Assembly: GCF_009711415.1 (NCBI RefSeq)
Contig: NZ_SMLZ01000112.1
Span: 62,001 to 126,000, forward strand
Length of the DNA stretch: 64,000 nucleotides
Reading direction: 5' to 3'
Origin: Roseibium denhamense
GTDB taxonomy: Bacteria > Pseudomonadota > Alphaproteobacteria > Rhizobiales > Stappiaceae
Below, piece by piece: positions 38,891 through 47,294 of this stretch. The stretch's first letter is position 1, and each line of letters begins with the position of its first letter. Position numbers and translations under genes: made by a program. The notes below the pieces were generated by a model. That model saw only the letters and a program-made list of their open reading frames with translations. It was not told the DNA's origin and did not search any database.

Positions 38891-38969
38891 GATGAAGGTT
38901 TTTCAACGCGGGCCACAGGCAGCCCAAACCGAAACGTTGCACTATGGCCCGCGTCGAAAAACCTTCATC
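38891..38969. repeat. 25-bp inverted repeat (24 of 25 match) with a 29-bp loop
   Basis: GATGAAGGTTTTTCAACGCGG(GCCA) and its near-exact complement TGGCCCGCGTCGAAAAACCTT(CATC) flank a 29-bp spacer. It lies in the 500-bp space (38585-39083) between the ImmA-like gene and the TPR regulator, which otherwise holds no supported gene. It could be a long RNA hairpin or the ends of a lost mobile element. Confidence 0.85.
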
Positions 38970-39083
38970 GAAACAGCCAGGGAGCGTGGATCTGCCAATG
39001 GCTTCCGGTGCGGCGCTGTCGCGAACTGCACCAGACATTGGGTGGTCGCAGCTATGCGTCTTGGATGGATCTGATATCAGGCG

Positions 39084-40697
39084 TCAAGCCGTTCGCCGTC
39101 CCGACGGTATCGCTTCAAGCGCCGTGAGGATGCGCTCTTGGAGATAGGCGGGCTTACCGAATATCTCGAATGTGCCTTCCAGAAAGACCATGGGATCGCC
39201 GTACGCCTCAATGTACTGCTTTAGGCATTCATCGGCTTCGTCGAGGCGTCCGAGCAGGGAGAGGCAAATGGCCTCATAGAGCTCGGGCCCTGTCCAAAGG
39301 GCGTCCCCAATCTTCCGCGTCGCCTCCAGCGCCAGATCATACCGCTCCTCGATGAACTCGACGAGCAAGGTCGCTGCGTGGAACCAGCCGGGCGGGTTCG
39401 GGCAAAGATCAAACGCTCGAGTGATCGCGGCACGCGCCGCGGCGACGTCGCCCGCGAACCCATGACAGATCGAGAGGTCCGCCAGCATATCGGGATAATT
39501 GGGGTTCGCCTCCACGGCGCGTCGGGCGGCCTCTTCGAAGGCTGAAAGGTTACCCCGGATGTGGTGGATCAGAAAGAGGGCGTGCAGACCCGTTGCGTTG
39601 GACGCATCAAGGTCGACCGCGCGTTGGGCTGCTGCGAGGGCGCGGTCCAAGGTCGGACTTTCTTCCTTGGTGTACCCATGACGTAGTGTGTCGAGATAGA
39701 TGATGGCGAGGGTACCCCAAGCGCCAGCGTAGTCTGGATCGAGTTCCAATGCGCGTTCAAGCATCGACTGGATACGGGCGTGCGCTTCGGGCGATGGCGC
39801 CCGCCAATACTCGGTGGCCAGGAGCCGTGCTTCATAGGCATCCAGATTGTCTGTCTCGGTGCAACACCAGCTGCCTACGCGATGGATCATCCCGTGGGGC
39901 GCTGCGATCTTCGCCGCCGTCCGCCCGGCCACATCGTCCTGGATCTCGAAATGGCTCTGGGCCGACAGATCCCGATCGAAGCTTTCCGACAGGACCGCGT
40001 CGCCGGTCCTGGTGCAGACCAGATGCACGGTGACGCGAACGGCGGTCTCTGTCCGTCGGTAGGTGCCTTCGACGAGGTACCCAACACCGAGGTCTGCCCT
40101 GAGTGCCTTGGGCTCTGGCCTCGCATCGATGTAGCGCCAGGTGACGTGGCGCGAGAGCACCCGCAGTTCGCGAAACCGGGACAGAGCCGTCAGGATATCG
40201 ACGCTAAACGCAAGGGCAAGATTCTGCAGGGATGGATCTTCGCTCAGGTTTTCGAAGGGCATAACCGCCACGGACACACGGGCATCGCCTCTCTGGGCAA
40301 GGGACGCCGGGCCTAACTCGCGCTCTGCGATCTCGAAGATCGGCACATACTGGCCCTTGGGCAGCTTGATACGCACCGGGTCACGGCTGCCCTCCTGCGC
40401 ATAGTAGGCCTCGAGCCGCGCGCGCAGCTTGCTTGCCTGGACCCGAACGATGGTATCGGTGCCGGGATCGAAGTCCGATGGCTTGTCGAAGACATCGACG
40501 CCGAGCGCATAGCCCTTGAGGCTTTCGGACCGCCCCTCGAGCGCCTCGGTCACGATATGTTTGAGAAAGCGCTTCAGGCGGGTCGTGTCTGCGAACTTTG
40601 AGCTTTGCACGATACGCGCGAGATGGGACTCGATCATTTTACGATCGGGCGCTTCGTCGGACCCTCTCAGCTGCTCCAACGGTAACGTATCGTTCAC
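39084..40697 (-). CDS. Putative regulator: N-terminal DNA-binding-like domain, TolB/FlgO-like domain and TPR repeats
   Basis: A 537-residue protein without signal peptide or membrane segment. The N-terminal block LKRFLKHIVTEALEGRSESLKGYALGVDVFDKPSDFDPGTDTIVRVQASKLRARLEAYY is a widespread but poorly characterised alphaproteobacterial domain that resembles a winged-helix effector. The next part (VAVMPFENLSEDPS) is like the FlgO/TolB-N repeats, and then about seven TPR-like helices follow (for example LELDPDYAGAWGTLAIIYLD). Such proteins occur beside cyclase-type regulators. It is divergent from the cytochrome gene across 90 bp, so it may control the cargo. Role inferred by layout. Confidence 0.7.
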   Translation of the reverse strand: MNDTLPLEQLRGSDEAPDRKMIESHLARIVQSSKFADTTRLKRFLKHIVTEALEGRSESLKGYALGVDVFDKPSDFDPGTDTIVRVQASKLRARLEAYYAQEGSRDPVRIKLPKGQYVPIFEIAERELGPASLAQRGDARVSVAVMPFENLSEDPSLQNLALAFSVDILTALSRFRELRVLSRHVTWRYIDARPEPKALRADLGVGYLVEGTYRRTETAVRVTVHLVCTRTGDAVLSESFDRDLSAQSHFEIQDDVAGRTAAKIAAPHGMIHRVGSWCCTETDNLDAYEARLLATEYWRAPSPEAHARIQSMLERALELDPDYAGAWGTLAIIYLDTLRHGYTKEESPTLDRALAAAQRAVDLDASNATGLHALFLIHHIRGNLSAFEEAARRAVEANPNYPDMLADLSICHGFAGDVAAARAAITRAFDLCPNPPGWFHAATLLVEFIEERYDLALEATRKIGDALWTGPELYEAICLSLLGRLDEADECLKQYIEAYGDPMVFLEGTFEIFGKPAYLQERILTALEAIPSGRRTA

Positions 40698-40785
40698 AGT
40701 GACTCACTCCTTGCGCCGTCTCTGATGTGCCCAGGTTGTCGCACTCGACACCTGGCACGCGACTATGGAACACGAAGGGCGCAAA

Positions 40786-42393
40786 ATGACAACTGTAGGC
40801 TGGACGTCCATATACGGGCGCAACATTCGCACAGGCGCGATATCGACAACTGCGCTTGCCCTCGTTCTTCTCATGGGGCTGACGTCAGAGGAAGTGCACG
40901 CGGACACCCGAATTGTGATCGACAGCGGGCTCTCTCCTGAAGAATTGGAGATCTATGGGCACAGCGTCGAAATGGATGCGGCGGCCGATACGGGGCTGAT
41001 CCGCGAAGCGTGGTTTCGCGCGCTCGAGGGTTATGATGGGGGTCTCCTGCTCGAGAACCTCGAACGCGAAGGTCTGACGCCAAACTTCACGGATCCGACT
41101 GGGATGCCCATCGGCTTTGGCACGCAGAACGGCTGGGTTGGCCGGAACTGCGCGGGCTGCCATTCGGCGGAGATCCACTACCAGGGCAAGGTTATGCTCG
41201 TACCCGGCGCGCCCAACATGCTGTCCAGCGGTTTTGTGCGTGAGCGGCTGACGCGCGCGCTGGCGGCAACCGCAGCGGATGGCGAGCGGTTGGCGGCGTT
41301 CCAGAACAGAGTGCTCGGCGCGGATGCGAGCGAGGCCGAACACAAGGCGCTAGCGGATGAGATCAGGGCCTGGCTCGACGCCTATTGGGGCGACACACCC
41401 GAGAATATGATGAAGGACTTCGCAGCCCAGGATCGTGCCTATGAGACAACGGGTACTCGCCCCGTTGTCGGTGATCACCCGTTCGAGGCGGTGCGCAACG
41501 CCTGGATGGGGCCACAGAATTATTTCGTGGGCGGAAGCGTCGTCGACATTCCTCAGATCTGGGACGTCGAAAAGCAGGCGAGCATCCATCACAACGGGAA
41601 CACGAACTCCGTTCTCGGGCGCAACGTGATCTCGGCAATCGCGACCTTCTACGCGCCCTCGGTCGAGGCGGTGCTGGACGCCGATCCGCGCCAGTTGGAT
41701 AAAATCGGGAAGGTCTCTGAAAAAATCGACGCGCCGCTTTATCCTGAGGATGTGTTCGGCCCGATCGATCGCGAGAAAGCGGCGCGTGGAGCCGACCTCT
41801 ACGCCCAGTATTGCGCCGCGTGCCACGCGACGACCTTGCCTGAGGGCGAGGTGACCGACCTGCCGCGCTTTACGGCCGAGGAGAGCGGAACGGATGAGGC
41901 CTATTTCGACGTGTTCGAGAAGCCCGTTCTTGGCATCGCAGGTGTTGAGTCACAGTCCTACGGTGATGCGGTCTTGGCCGTGATGGCCGACTTCACCAAG
42001 AAATGGTTCGAGCGCTACGAAATTACGCCCGAAGAGGCAGCGCAGCTCGAAGTTCCCAATCCTTACTGGAAGTTCGATCGGGTCTGGATCAGCCGGCCCA
42101 TGAGCGGGATCTGGGCGGCGGCACCGTATCTGCACAACGGCTCGGTACCGACGATGTATCACCTCTTGCTGCCCGTTTCCGAACGGCCCAAGAAGTTCAC
42201 CTATTTCAGCAAGGAGTATGACCCGGTGAATATGGGCTTTCGGTCGGATCAGCCGCTCGATGCCGCCCCTCTTCTCGCGACCTACGACACGGCAGTTCGG
42301 GGCCAGGGGAACCAAGGGCACGAATACGGCACGTCGATGACCGACGACCAGCGTTACGCCCTGATCGAGTATCTCAAGACCATCGGAGAGTAG
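40786..42393 (+). CDS. RoxA-like diheme cytochrome c / peroxidase-family oxygenase
   Basis: A 535-residue secreted cytochrome. It has a signal peptide (ISTTALALVLLMGLTSEEVHADT) and two heme attachment sites, CAGCH (residues 122-126) and CAACH (343-347). The segment ASIHHNGNTNSVLGRNVISAI and the C-terminal PYLHNGSVPTMYHLLLPVSERPKKFTYFSKEYDPVNMGF and GQGNQGHEYGTSM are hallmarks of the RoxA/RoxB rubber-oxygenase and bacterial fatty-acid dioxygenase group of diheme peroxidases. It should act in the periplasm with c-type hemes. The upstream ATG at 40765 is possible, but 40786 gives a cleaner signal peptide. The substrate is unknown. Confidence 0.85.
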   Translation: MTTVGWTSIYGRNIRTGAISTTALALVLLMGLTSEEVHADTRIVIDSGLSPEELEIYGHSVEMDAAADTGLIREAWFRALEGYDGGLLLENLEREGLTPNFTDPTGMPIGFGTQNGWVGRNCAGCHSAEIHYQGKVMLVPGAPNMLSSGFVRERLTRALAATAADGERLAAFQNRVLGADASEAEHKALADEIRAWLDAYWGDTPENMMKDFAAQDRAYETTGTRPVVGDHPFEAVRNAWMGPQNYFVGGSVVDIPQIWDVEKQASIHHNGNTNSVLGRNVISAIATFYAPSVEAVLDADPRQLDKIGKVSEKIDAPLYPEDVFGPIDREKAARGADLYAQYCAACHATTLPEGEVTDLPRFTAEESGTDEAYFDVFEKPVLGIAGVESQSYGDAVLAVMADFTKKWFERYEITPEEAAQLEVPNPYWKFDRVWISRPMSGIWAAAPYLHNGSVPTMYHLLLPVSERPKKFTYFSKEYDPVNMGFRSDQPLDAAPLLATYDTAVRGQGNQGHEYGTSMTDDQRYALIEYLKTIGE

Positions 42394-42479
42394 GGTCTTC
42401 AGATGCCCCCACCAGGTTCTGTCGAGGGCCTGGTGGGGATGATCGCCCCATGTCTCTCAGACCAAGAAGGACCGCGCCA

Positions 42480-43736
42480 ATGCTGATCCGTCTTCTATCC
42501 GTGACCCTCATCGCCCTCGCTATTCCGACAAACCCGCAGGCGAGCGACCACATCGACCAAGTGGGAAAACTCGGCTCGCATGGGCAGGTCGATATCTCTG
42601 ATCTCTACGCCTATTTCGGCGAGCGCGATTGCACGAACGCCTCCGATCTGGCGGCGTGCCTCCGCGACCGGCCGCTGACACTTGTGGTCAACACCTATCC
42701 GGGCGCTGTGGTGGGCAGCCATTTCTCGCACCACGTTGCCTATGAGATCGTCCTGTTGCCGGGACAGATCGTCGACGGGGAGATTTTACAGTACTCGGAG
42801 GCCCGTGCGGTCGTCATCCGCTGTACCTTTGACGATGACGTGACCCCGGTCGTGACCACTTGCGCCGTGGTCCGCGATGGCGAGACAAGCATGCGCGTCT
42901 CCGCCCCTGCAAGCGCTGTGGTCGAGGGCGATGGTATGCGCCTCTTCAGCGGACTGCGCGCTGATCCATTCTTTTACTCCCTCGGTCACTTCTTGGAGGT
43001 GACCGGCCGCCCCGATACCTTCCCCCCACCGGTTGCCCCGTACTCGGCCGAAAATCCCTTTGGTGGCAACTCGTTCGAGGGGATCAATGTCATTTCGATC
43101 GTGCTCGAGATTGACTGGGATGTGCTTGGTATCGAGGCGGACCTGGTTGGCATCGCCGCCCGCAGCGTCTATGGCCATGGCACCGCGCCGGAGCAGTTCG
43201 ACTACTTCGGGCGGCCCGAGATCACCAATCTCACCTTGCACGACCACAGTGGATCGGCGCCGCTGCGATTGGCGTATAACACGGGCGTTCCGGACGCAGA
43301 GGCCTACCGGGCCCGCCTGCGAGAGAACATCGCCGCCTATGACATGATTGACGGCAAGCAGGACTGGCCACCCGCCCTTCTTGAACGCTTCGTCGATATA
43401 CTGGCAGAGGATTTCACAGTGCTGAACCGTGCTGAACCCTGCGAAGGAGGCGGCGCCTACCTCTCCATCGAACGCGCTCTTCTAAGCGGCGGCGCCGCGC
43501 TCGGTTGTGGGGCGCGCGCCCTCGAAGAAGACATCTTCCGTACGATGTACACGCTGTTCATCGCCGGCGTTGATGGTGACGAGGCCGATTTCGGGATGGG
43601 AGTGGATGGCCCCTATAGCTCCAGCGAGAAGGCGCTCTCAGCCGTCTTCCCTTACCTCGCTGAGCCCTGGGAGGAGCAATGGCCGCATTGGCTGGAATTC
43701 TACCGAGGGGGGAAACGCCGGCAGACCATCGACTGA
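42480..43736 (+). CDS. Secreted DUF4331 family protein
   Basis: A 418-residue exported protein with a signal peptide (MLIRLLSVTLIALAIPTNPQAS). The mature N-terminus reads DHIDQVGKLGSHGQVDISDLYAYFGERDC, the DUF4331 start (usually SSHREAP...DITDLYAF). Later segments include GNSFEGINVISIVLEIDWDVLG and YFGRPEITNLTLHDHSG, both typical of the family. Function is not established in the family. It is 86 bp after the cytochrome gene and probably in the same transcript; several cysteines (C-E-G-G-G, LGCGARAL) could form disulfides. The upstream ATG at 42450 only adds ten residues. Confidence 0.8.
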   Translation: MLIRLLSVTLIALAIPTNPQASDHIDQVGKLGSHGQVDISDLYAYFGERDCTNASDLAACLRDRPLTLVVNTYPGAVVGSHFSHHVAYEIVLLPGQIVDGEILQYSEARAVVIRCTFDDDVTPVVTTCAVVRDGETSMRVSAPASAVVEGDGMRLFSGLRADPFFYSLGHFLEVTGRPDTFPPPVAPYSAENPFGGNSFEGINVISIVLEIDWDVLGIEADLVGIAARSVYGHGTAPEQFDYFGRPEITNLTLHDHSGSAPLRLAYNTGVPDAEAYRARLRENIAAYDMIDGKQDWPPALLERFVDILAEDFTVLNRAEPCEGGGAYLSIERALLSGGAALGCGARALEEDIFRTMYTLFIAGVDGDEADFGMGVDGPYSSSEKALSAVFPYLAEPWEEQWPHWLEFYRGGKRRQTID

Positions 43737-43808
43737 GCCGATCGCGGTCAAAGCTGCCTACTCAGGAAACCGTCATCCCGGACCGTCGAATTGCGAAGGA
43801 GACGTGGC

Positions 43809-44045
43809 GTGCCGATGTGCCGCAGGACGTCAAACACGTCGAAGCGGGAGCCCGGCCCGAGTTCCACAAGGCTTCAGCTTCTCATCATCTCCAGTACAGC
43901 TGGCGTCGCGCTGATCGGGGCAGGCGTGACGGCCTACTTCATGCGCGTCCTCCTCAACAACCAACAAGCTAAAACCAAACGTTGGCGCAAGCAATTGCGC
44001 GCGGCCATCGCCCACAAAACCAGCGAAAAGGGTGAACCGACATGA
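43809..44045 (+). CDS. Small single-pass membrane protein coupled to the FAD oxidoreductase
   Basis: A 78-residue frame. An AAGGAG ribosome-binding site stands 7 bp before a GTG at 43809; an ATG lies 6 bp later. One membrane helix (LQLLIISSTAGVALIGAGVTAYFM) is followed by a basic C-terminal tail (NNQQAKTKRWRKQLRAAIAHKTSEK). The stop codon shares ATGA with the start of the oxidoreductase. Not a member of a family I know. It may anchor or assist the downstream enzyme. Confidence 0.6.
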   Translation: MPMCRRTSNTSKREPGPSSTRLQLLIISSTAGVALIGAGVTAYFMRVLLNNQQAKTKRWRKQLRAAIAHKTSEKGEPT

Positions 44046-45379
44046 CGGCGGAAGCGAAACCCGATTTTCCTTACGTGCAATCCTATTGGAGCCTTGACCA
44101 AGAACTAGAGGTTTCCCCGCCCCTGAATGAGGATCACAGGACAGAGGTCGTGGTCATGGGTGCCGGCTTTGCGGGGCTGGCATCAGCGTTGGGGCTGATC
44201 GAGGCACGACCAGATCTAAAGGTAACGGTGATAGAGGCGCATCACGCAGGATATGGCGCGAGCGGACGCAACTCGGGCCAGATTTTCAATTTGCCGCCTT
44301 TTGCGTGGTTCCTGCAAAATCTCTCCAACTACACGCATCGGACGAATGCGCGGCGGGCCGTGCGCTTGATCGACGATCAAATTGCCAAAACCTTCGCGCT
44401 CCTTGCAGAAGCTGGCCACGACTTTGAGTGCGAGAAGAGCGTTCTGCAGGTTGTTGCCCGCAATGCGGTCACGGCGGCAGGGGCGGCCTGGGTGTGCAAA
44501 CGCTTGCAGAAGGCCGGCGTTGAGACATCGTTCTTTGACGGAAAGGCCGCGCAAGGTCGCGTCGGATCAGCGACCCGTGCAATCCTTGATGTGCCCGCAT
44601 ACAGGGTCCACCCCTTCAAACTTGCCCAAAGCTTGCGCAAAGTCCTGCTGTCTCGGGGTGTCAGCTTCTATGAGGATACCCCGGTTGATCATATCCATAG
44701 CCACACCGGCGGCGTGACCCTGCGCGGACCCGGCTATACCGTCGAGGCCGAAAAAGCCGTCATGACGACGAACGCCTATACCGCAGCGCACAATATCGAT
44801 CTAGACTTCGCCTATCCGAAAGTGACAAACTCGCATACCTACATGATCGCCACCGAGGTGCTGTCCCAAGACGTACTCGACAAGATAACGGCAACCGGCG
44901 ATGGTTTTGGTGACGCCGCGCTCAGGTTCTATTACGGGCGGTTGCATAATGGGCGGCTCCTCTTTGGGGGCGAGGACAGAAAATCGTCTGTCTTGCCGGA
45001 AGAGGATCGACACAAGGCCTCTTTTGCGTCGCTGCATGCGGAGATGCTCAGACGATTTCCATTCCTGGACCACGCAGAAATCTACGCGGCCTGGGGCGGG
45101 GCCTTCCAAAGCAATGTTCTGGAGATCCCACAAATCCGCCGGGCCGGTGTGGGGGGCAACGTGATTTTGAACGTCGCCTACGGTGGCAACGGTGTTTCTG
45201 GCACGCTTATGTCCGGGCGTCTCATGCGGCATCTCGTTCTTCACGTTCAGGACGACCCAGATACTCTGGCTCACCTCCAGCTGCTGGCCGACACCGGCGT
45301 ACCGTGGGCGGGGCTTGTACCATCCGGTATCGGCCTCGCCGCAACGTTTCTTCGCCGATCTCTGGGCTTTCGGTATTAA
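44042..45379 (+). CDS. FAD-dependent oxidoreductase (DAO family, gamma-glutamylputrescine oxidase-like)
   Basis: A 445-residue flavoprotein. The FAD dinucleotide loop is EVVVMGAGFAGLASALGL, followed by YGASGRNSGQIFNLPP, the pattern of the DAO/PuuB group that oxidises amines or amino acids. Later blocks are NTYTAAH-type NAYTAAHNI and AYGGNGVSGTLMSGRLMRHLVLH near the C-terminus. It would oxidise a C-N bond and pass electrons to oxygen or a quinone; the substrate is unknown. It is translationally coupled to the small membrane protein and ends the cytochrome/DUF4331 cargo. Confidence 0.85.
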   Translation: MTAEAKPDFPYVQSYWSLDQELEVSPPLNEDHRTEVVVMGAGFAGLASALGLIEARPDLKVTVIEAHHAGYGASGRNSGQIFNLPPFAWFLQNLSNYTHRTNARRAVRLIDDQIAKTFALLAEAGHDFECEKSVLQVVARNAVTAAGAAWVCKRLQKAGVETSFFDGKAAQGRVGSATRAILDVPAYRVHPFKLAQSLRKVLLSRGVSFYEDTPVDHIHSHTGGVTLRGPGYTVEAEKAVMTTNAYTAAHNIDLDFAYPKVTNSHTYMIATEVLSQDVLDKITATGDGFGDAALRFYYGRLHNGRLLFGGEDRKSSVLPEEDRHKASFASLHAEMLRRFPFLDHAEIYAAWGGAFQSNVLEIPQIRRAGVGGNVILNVAYGGNGVSGTLMSGRLMRHLVLHVQDDPDTLAHLQLLADTGVPWAGLVPSGIGLAATFLRRSLGFRY

Positions 45380-45383
45380 CCCG

Positions 45384-45710
45384 GAACGTAAACCGCGCGG
45401 TGAAAGCAATAGCGAGGGGTCAAACGCACGGTCCGGCAGCCTCGACGTTTCGGATGTCCTGGATGTCATCCAGATCGACCATACGACCGCCGATGTGATT
45501 GTCGTGGACCACGCCAACCCCAAGCCGCTGCAGCAGTCTCATCTGACCTTGGCGATCGATGTCGCCAGTCGGGTGCTTCTTGGCTTCTGCGTGAGCCTTG
45601 ATCCCCGTTCGGTAATGTCGATTGCGGCGTGCCTAGACCACTGTGTCCAGTACAAGACCGCCCATATGGCTGAAGATCACGACGACCTATTCGGTGCAAG
45701 TTCCCAATAG
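45384..45710 (+). pseudogene. TniA/Mu-type transposase fragment
   Basis: From about 45384 the frame reads PERKPRGESNSEGSNARSGSLDVSDVLDVIQIDHTTADVIVVDHANPKPLQQSHLTLAIDVASRVLLGFCVSLDPRSVMSIAACLDHCV. This is the start of the DDE catalytic core of TniA-type transposases (QIDHT and the D of IDVASR). The N-terminal DNA-binding part and the rest of the catalytic core are gone. It follows the FAD oxidoreductase gene directly, and its reading frame begins inside that gene, so the join is a deletion scar. Confidence 0.75.
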
Positions 45711-45925
45711 ACCGAACGGCAGGTTTCGGGAACATTCTCAATCAGCGATTTTTCGGCAGATGGCCGGTTTGTCTACCCTTCGGACGCTCATTCAATCTGC
45801 AACGAAAGCCTGCAATCCGCCCTTCCTGGACGTTCAATAACTCTGCAGCTTAAAGCTGAAAAGGTGCACTTAGCAGTCGAAAAGATACTTTCTCAGGAGC
45901 TATTGTGAAATTGGTACAGCCGTTG

Positions 45926-47095
45926 TTAATGTCCGGCCCCTTCGCTCAAGATGTCTAAGTACGCTCGATAGGCGAACACTCGACCGCGTTTCCGGCCGGT
46001 AACTTCCTCAATTAGGCCGAGGGTTTGCAGCTGCGCCAAAGCCGCATTGACCGTAGGCATAGTGAGCCCGCTTTGTTCCACTGCAGCACTCGCTGTCAGG
46101 AACGGTCGCGTACGCATTAGGTCATGGACCTGAAGGACAGAGCCTGTCCGATCCGCTTCTGCAATAATCCGCTCGCGATCTTCTGCCATTAGAGATGCAA
46201 TCCGGTTCGCGGTTTCAAAGGCCTGATTAGCGGTGTCCGCCACACCATCAAGGAAGAATTCGAGCCAAGCTTCCCAGGCACCGCGCTCACGCACTTCCTG
46301 CAAGAGGCGGTAATAGTCTGCACGATTTGTCTTCAGATACAGCGAGAGATAGAGAAGCGGTTGACGCAGAACGCCCTCGGCACACAGAAACAGCGTGATC
46401 AACAAACGGCCAAGTCTTCCGTTTCCGTCCAGGAAAGGGTGGATCGTCTCGAACTGCACGTGAAGCAAACCCGCCTTGATGAGCGGCGGAATGTCTTGAG
46501 TATCAGCATGCAGAAACTGCTCCCAGTCACCGAGGCAATTCATGACCTCGTTTGGTGGTGGGGGCACGAACATTGCGTTGCCTGGACGGGTACCACCGAT
46601 CCAGTTTTGGGAGCTGCGAAATTCACCAGGGTTTTGCGTGGCGCCGCGTCCGCTGTCGAGCAGCCTGCTGTGCATCTCACGAATTAAGCGAAGGGAAATC
46701 GGCAACGAGGCCATCCGGTCAAGCCCGTACATCATAGCGTCGACGTAGTTGGAAACTTCTCGAATGTCATCAAGCGGCGCACCCGCGACTGCTTCCGTTT
46801 CAAACCTTAAGAGATCGGACAGTGTCGATTGTGTGCCTTCGATCTGCGAGGACAAAACCGCTTCCTTGCGGACGTACATGTAGAGAAAGAGTTCCTTGTT
46901 CGGCAGAAGCACGGAAACTCCATCGAGCCGCCCCAAGGCCCGTTCTGCCGCGCTCAAGCGTGTCAGCAAGTTTGAGAGGTCAATAGAAGGCTTCGGTGGC
47001 AGTGGTGGGGGTACAAAGGCGCGCGCACGTTCACCGGCTACAGACGTCTCAACAAACTTTCCTAAACGTCCATCAAGTTCGCTGGTTTCGGACAC
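45926..47095 (-). CDS. Fic family protein with winged-helix C-terminus
   Basis: A 389-residue Fic AMP-transferase. The active-site motif is HPFLDGNGRLGR (H219). The N-terminal inhibitory helix has SSQIEG (82-87), the class II self-inhibition motif. The C-terminus (TVNAALAQLQTLGLIEEVTGRKRGRVFAY) is a winged helix that may bind DNA, so the protein could repress its own gene. Such proteins occur on mobile elements as toxins or regulators. It runs against the cargo, and its AT-rich promoter region has repeats that look like operators. Confidence 0.9.
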   Translation of the reverse strand: MSETSELDGRLGKFVETSVAGERARAFVPPPLPPKPSIDLSNLLTRLSAAERALGRLDGVSVLLPNKELFLYMYVRKEAVLSSQIEGTQSTLSDLLRFETEAVAGAPLDDIREVSNYVDAMMYGLDRMASLPISLRLIREMHSRLLDSGRGATQNPGEFRSSQNWIGGTRPGNAMFVPPPPNEVMNCLGDWEQFLHADTQDIPPLIKAGLLHVQFETIHPFLDGNGRLGRLLITLFLCAEGVLRQPLLYLSLYLKTNRADYYRLLQEVRERGAWEAWLEFFLDGVADTANQAFETANRIASLMAEDRERIIAEADRTGSVLQVHDLMRTRPFLTASAAVEQSGLTMPTVNAALAQLQTLGLIEEVTGRKRGRVFAYRAYLDILSEGAGH

Positions 47096-47132
47096 GACAA
47101 TGGCTCCAGAGCGTTGAGTACGGAGATTTAAA

Positions 47133-47194
47133 TAACGAAGTTCGTTAATTAAGGAAACATCGATTTCGTTAATTAAGCGCCATCGCTAATTAAA
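47133..47194. promoter_or_regulatory. Operator-like repeats upstream of the Fic gene
   Basis: TTCGTTAATTAAG occurs at 47141-47153 and 47165-47177, with a related GCTAATTAAA at 47185-47194. The first copy overlaps a palindrome TAACGAA-G-TTCGTTA (47133-47147). Copies lie 24 bp apart (start to start), two or more turns. They are 40 to 100 bp upstream of the Fic start and probably bind a dimeric repressor, perhaps the Fic winged-helix itself. Confidence 0.6.
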
Positions 47195-47294
47195 TTGGTG
47201 AAAGTAACGCTCTGTGTAACGGAGAGCCTCTAGCTGGCTGACGCGGATGGCAGTCGAGGAGTTTGCTTGACGGCAGAACTGAATTCCGCGGCAG

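Noticed and set aside
39780-40316. Plus-strand frame of 178 codons opposite the TPR regulator
   Set aside because: Antisense shadow with no domain; the regulator frame has clear repeats.
45183-45383. The upstream part of the frame leading into the TniA-like fragment
   Set aside because: It lies in the FAD oxidoreductase gene in another frame and shows no transposase similarity, so only the part from about 45384 is called.
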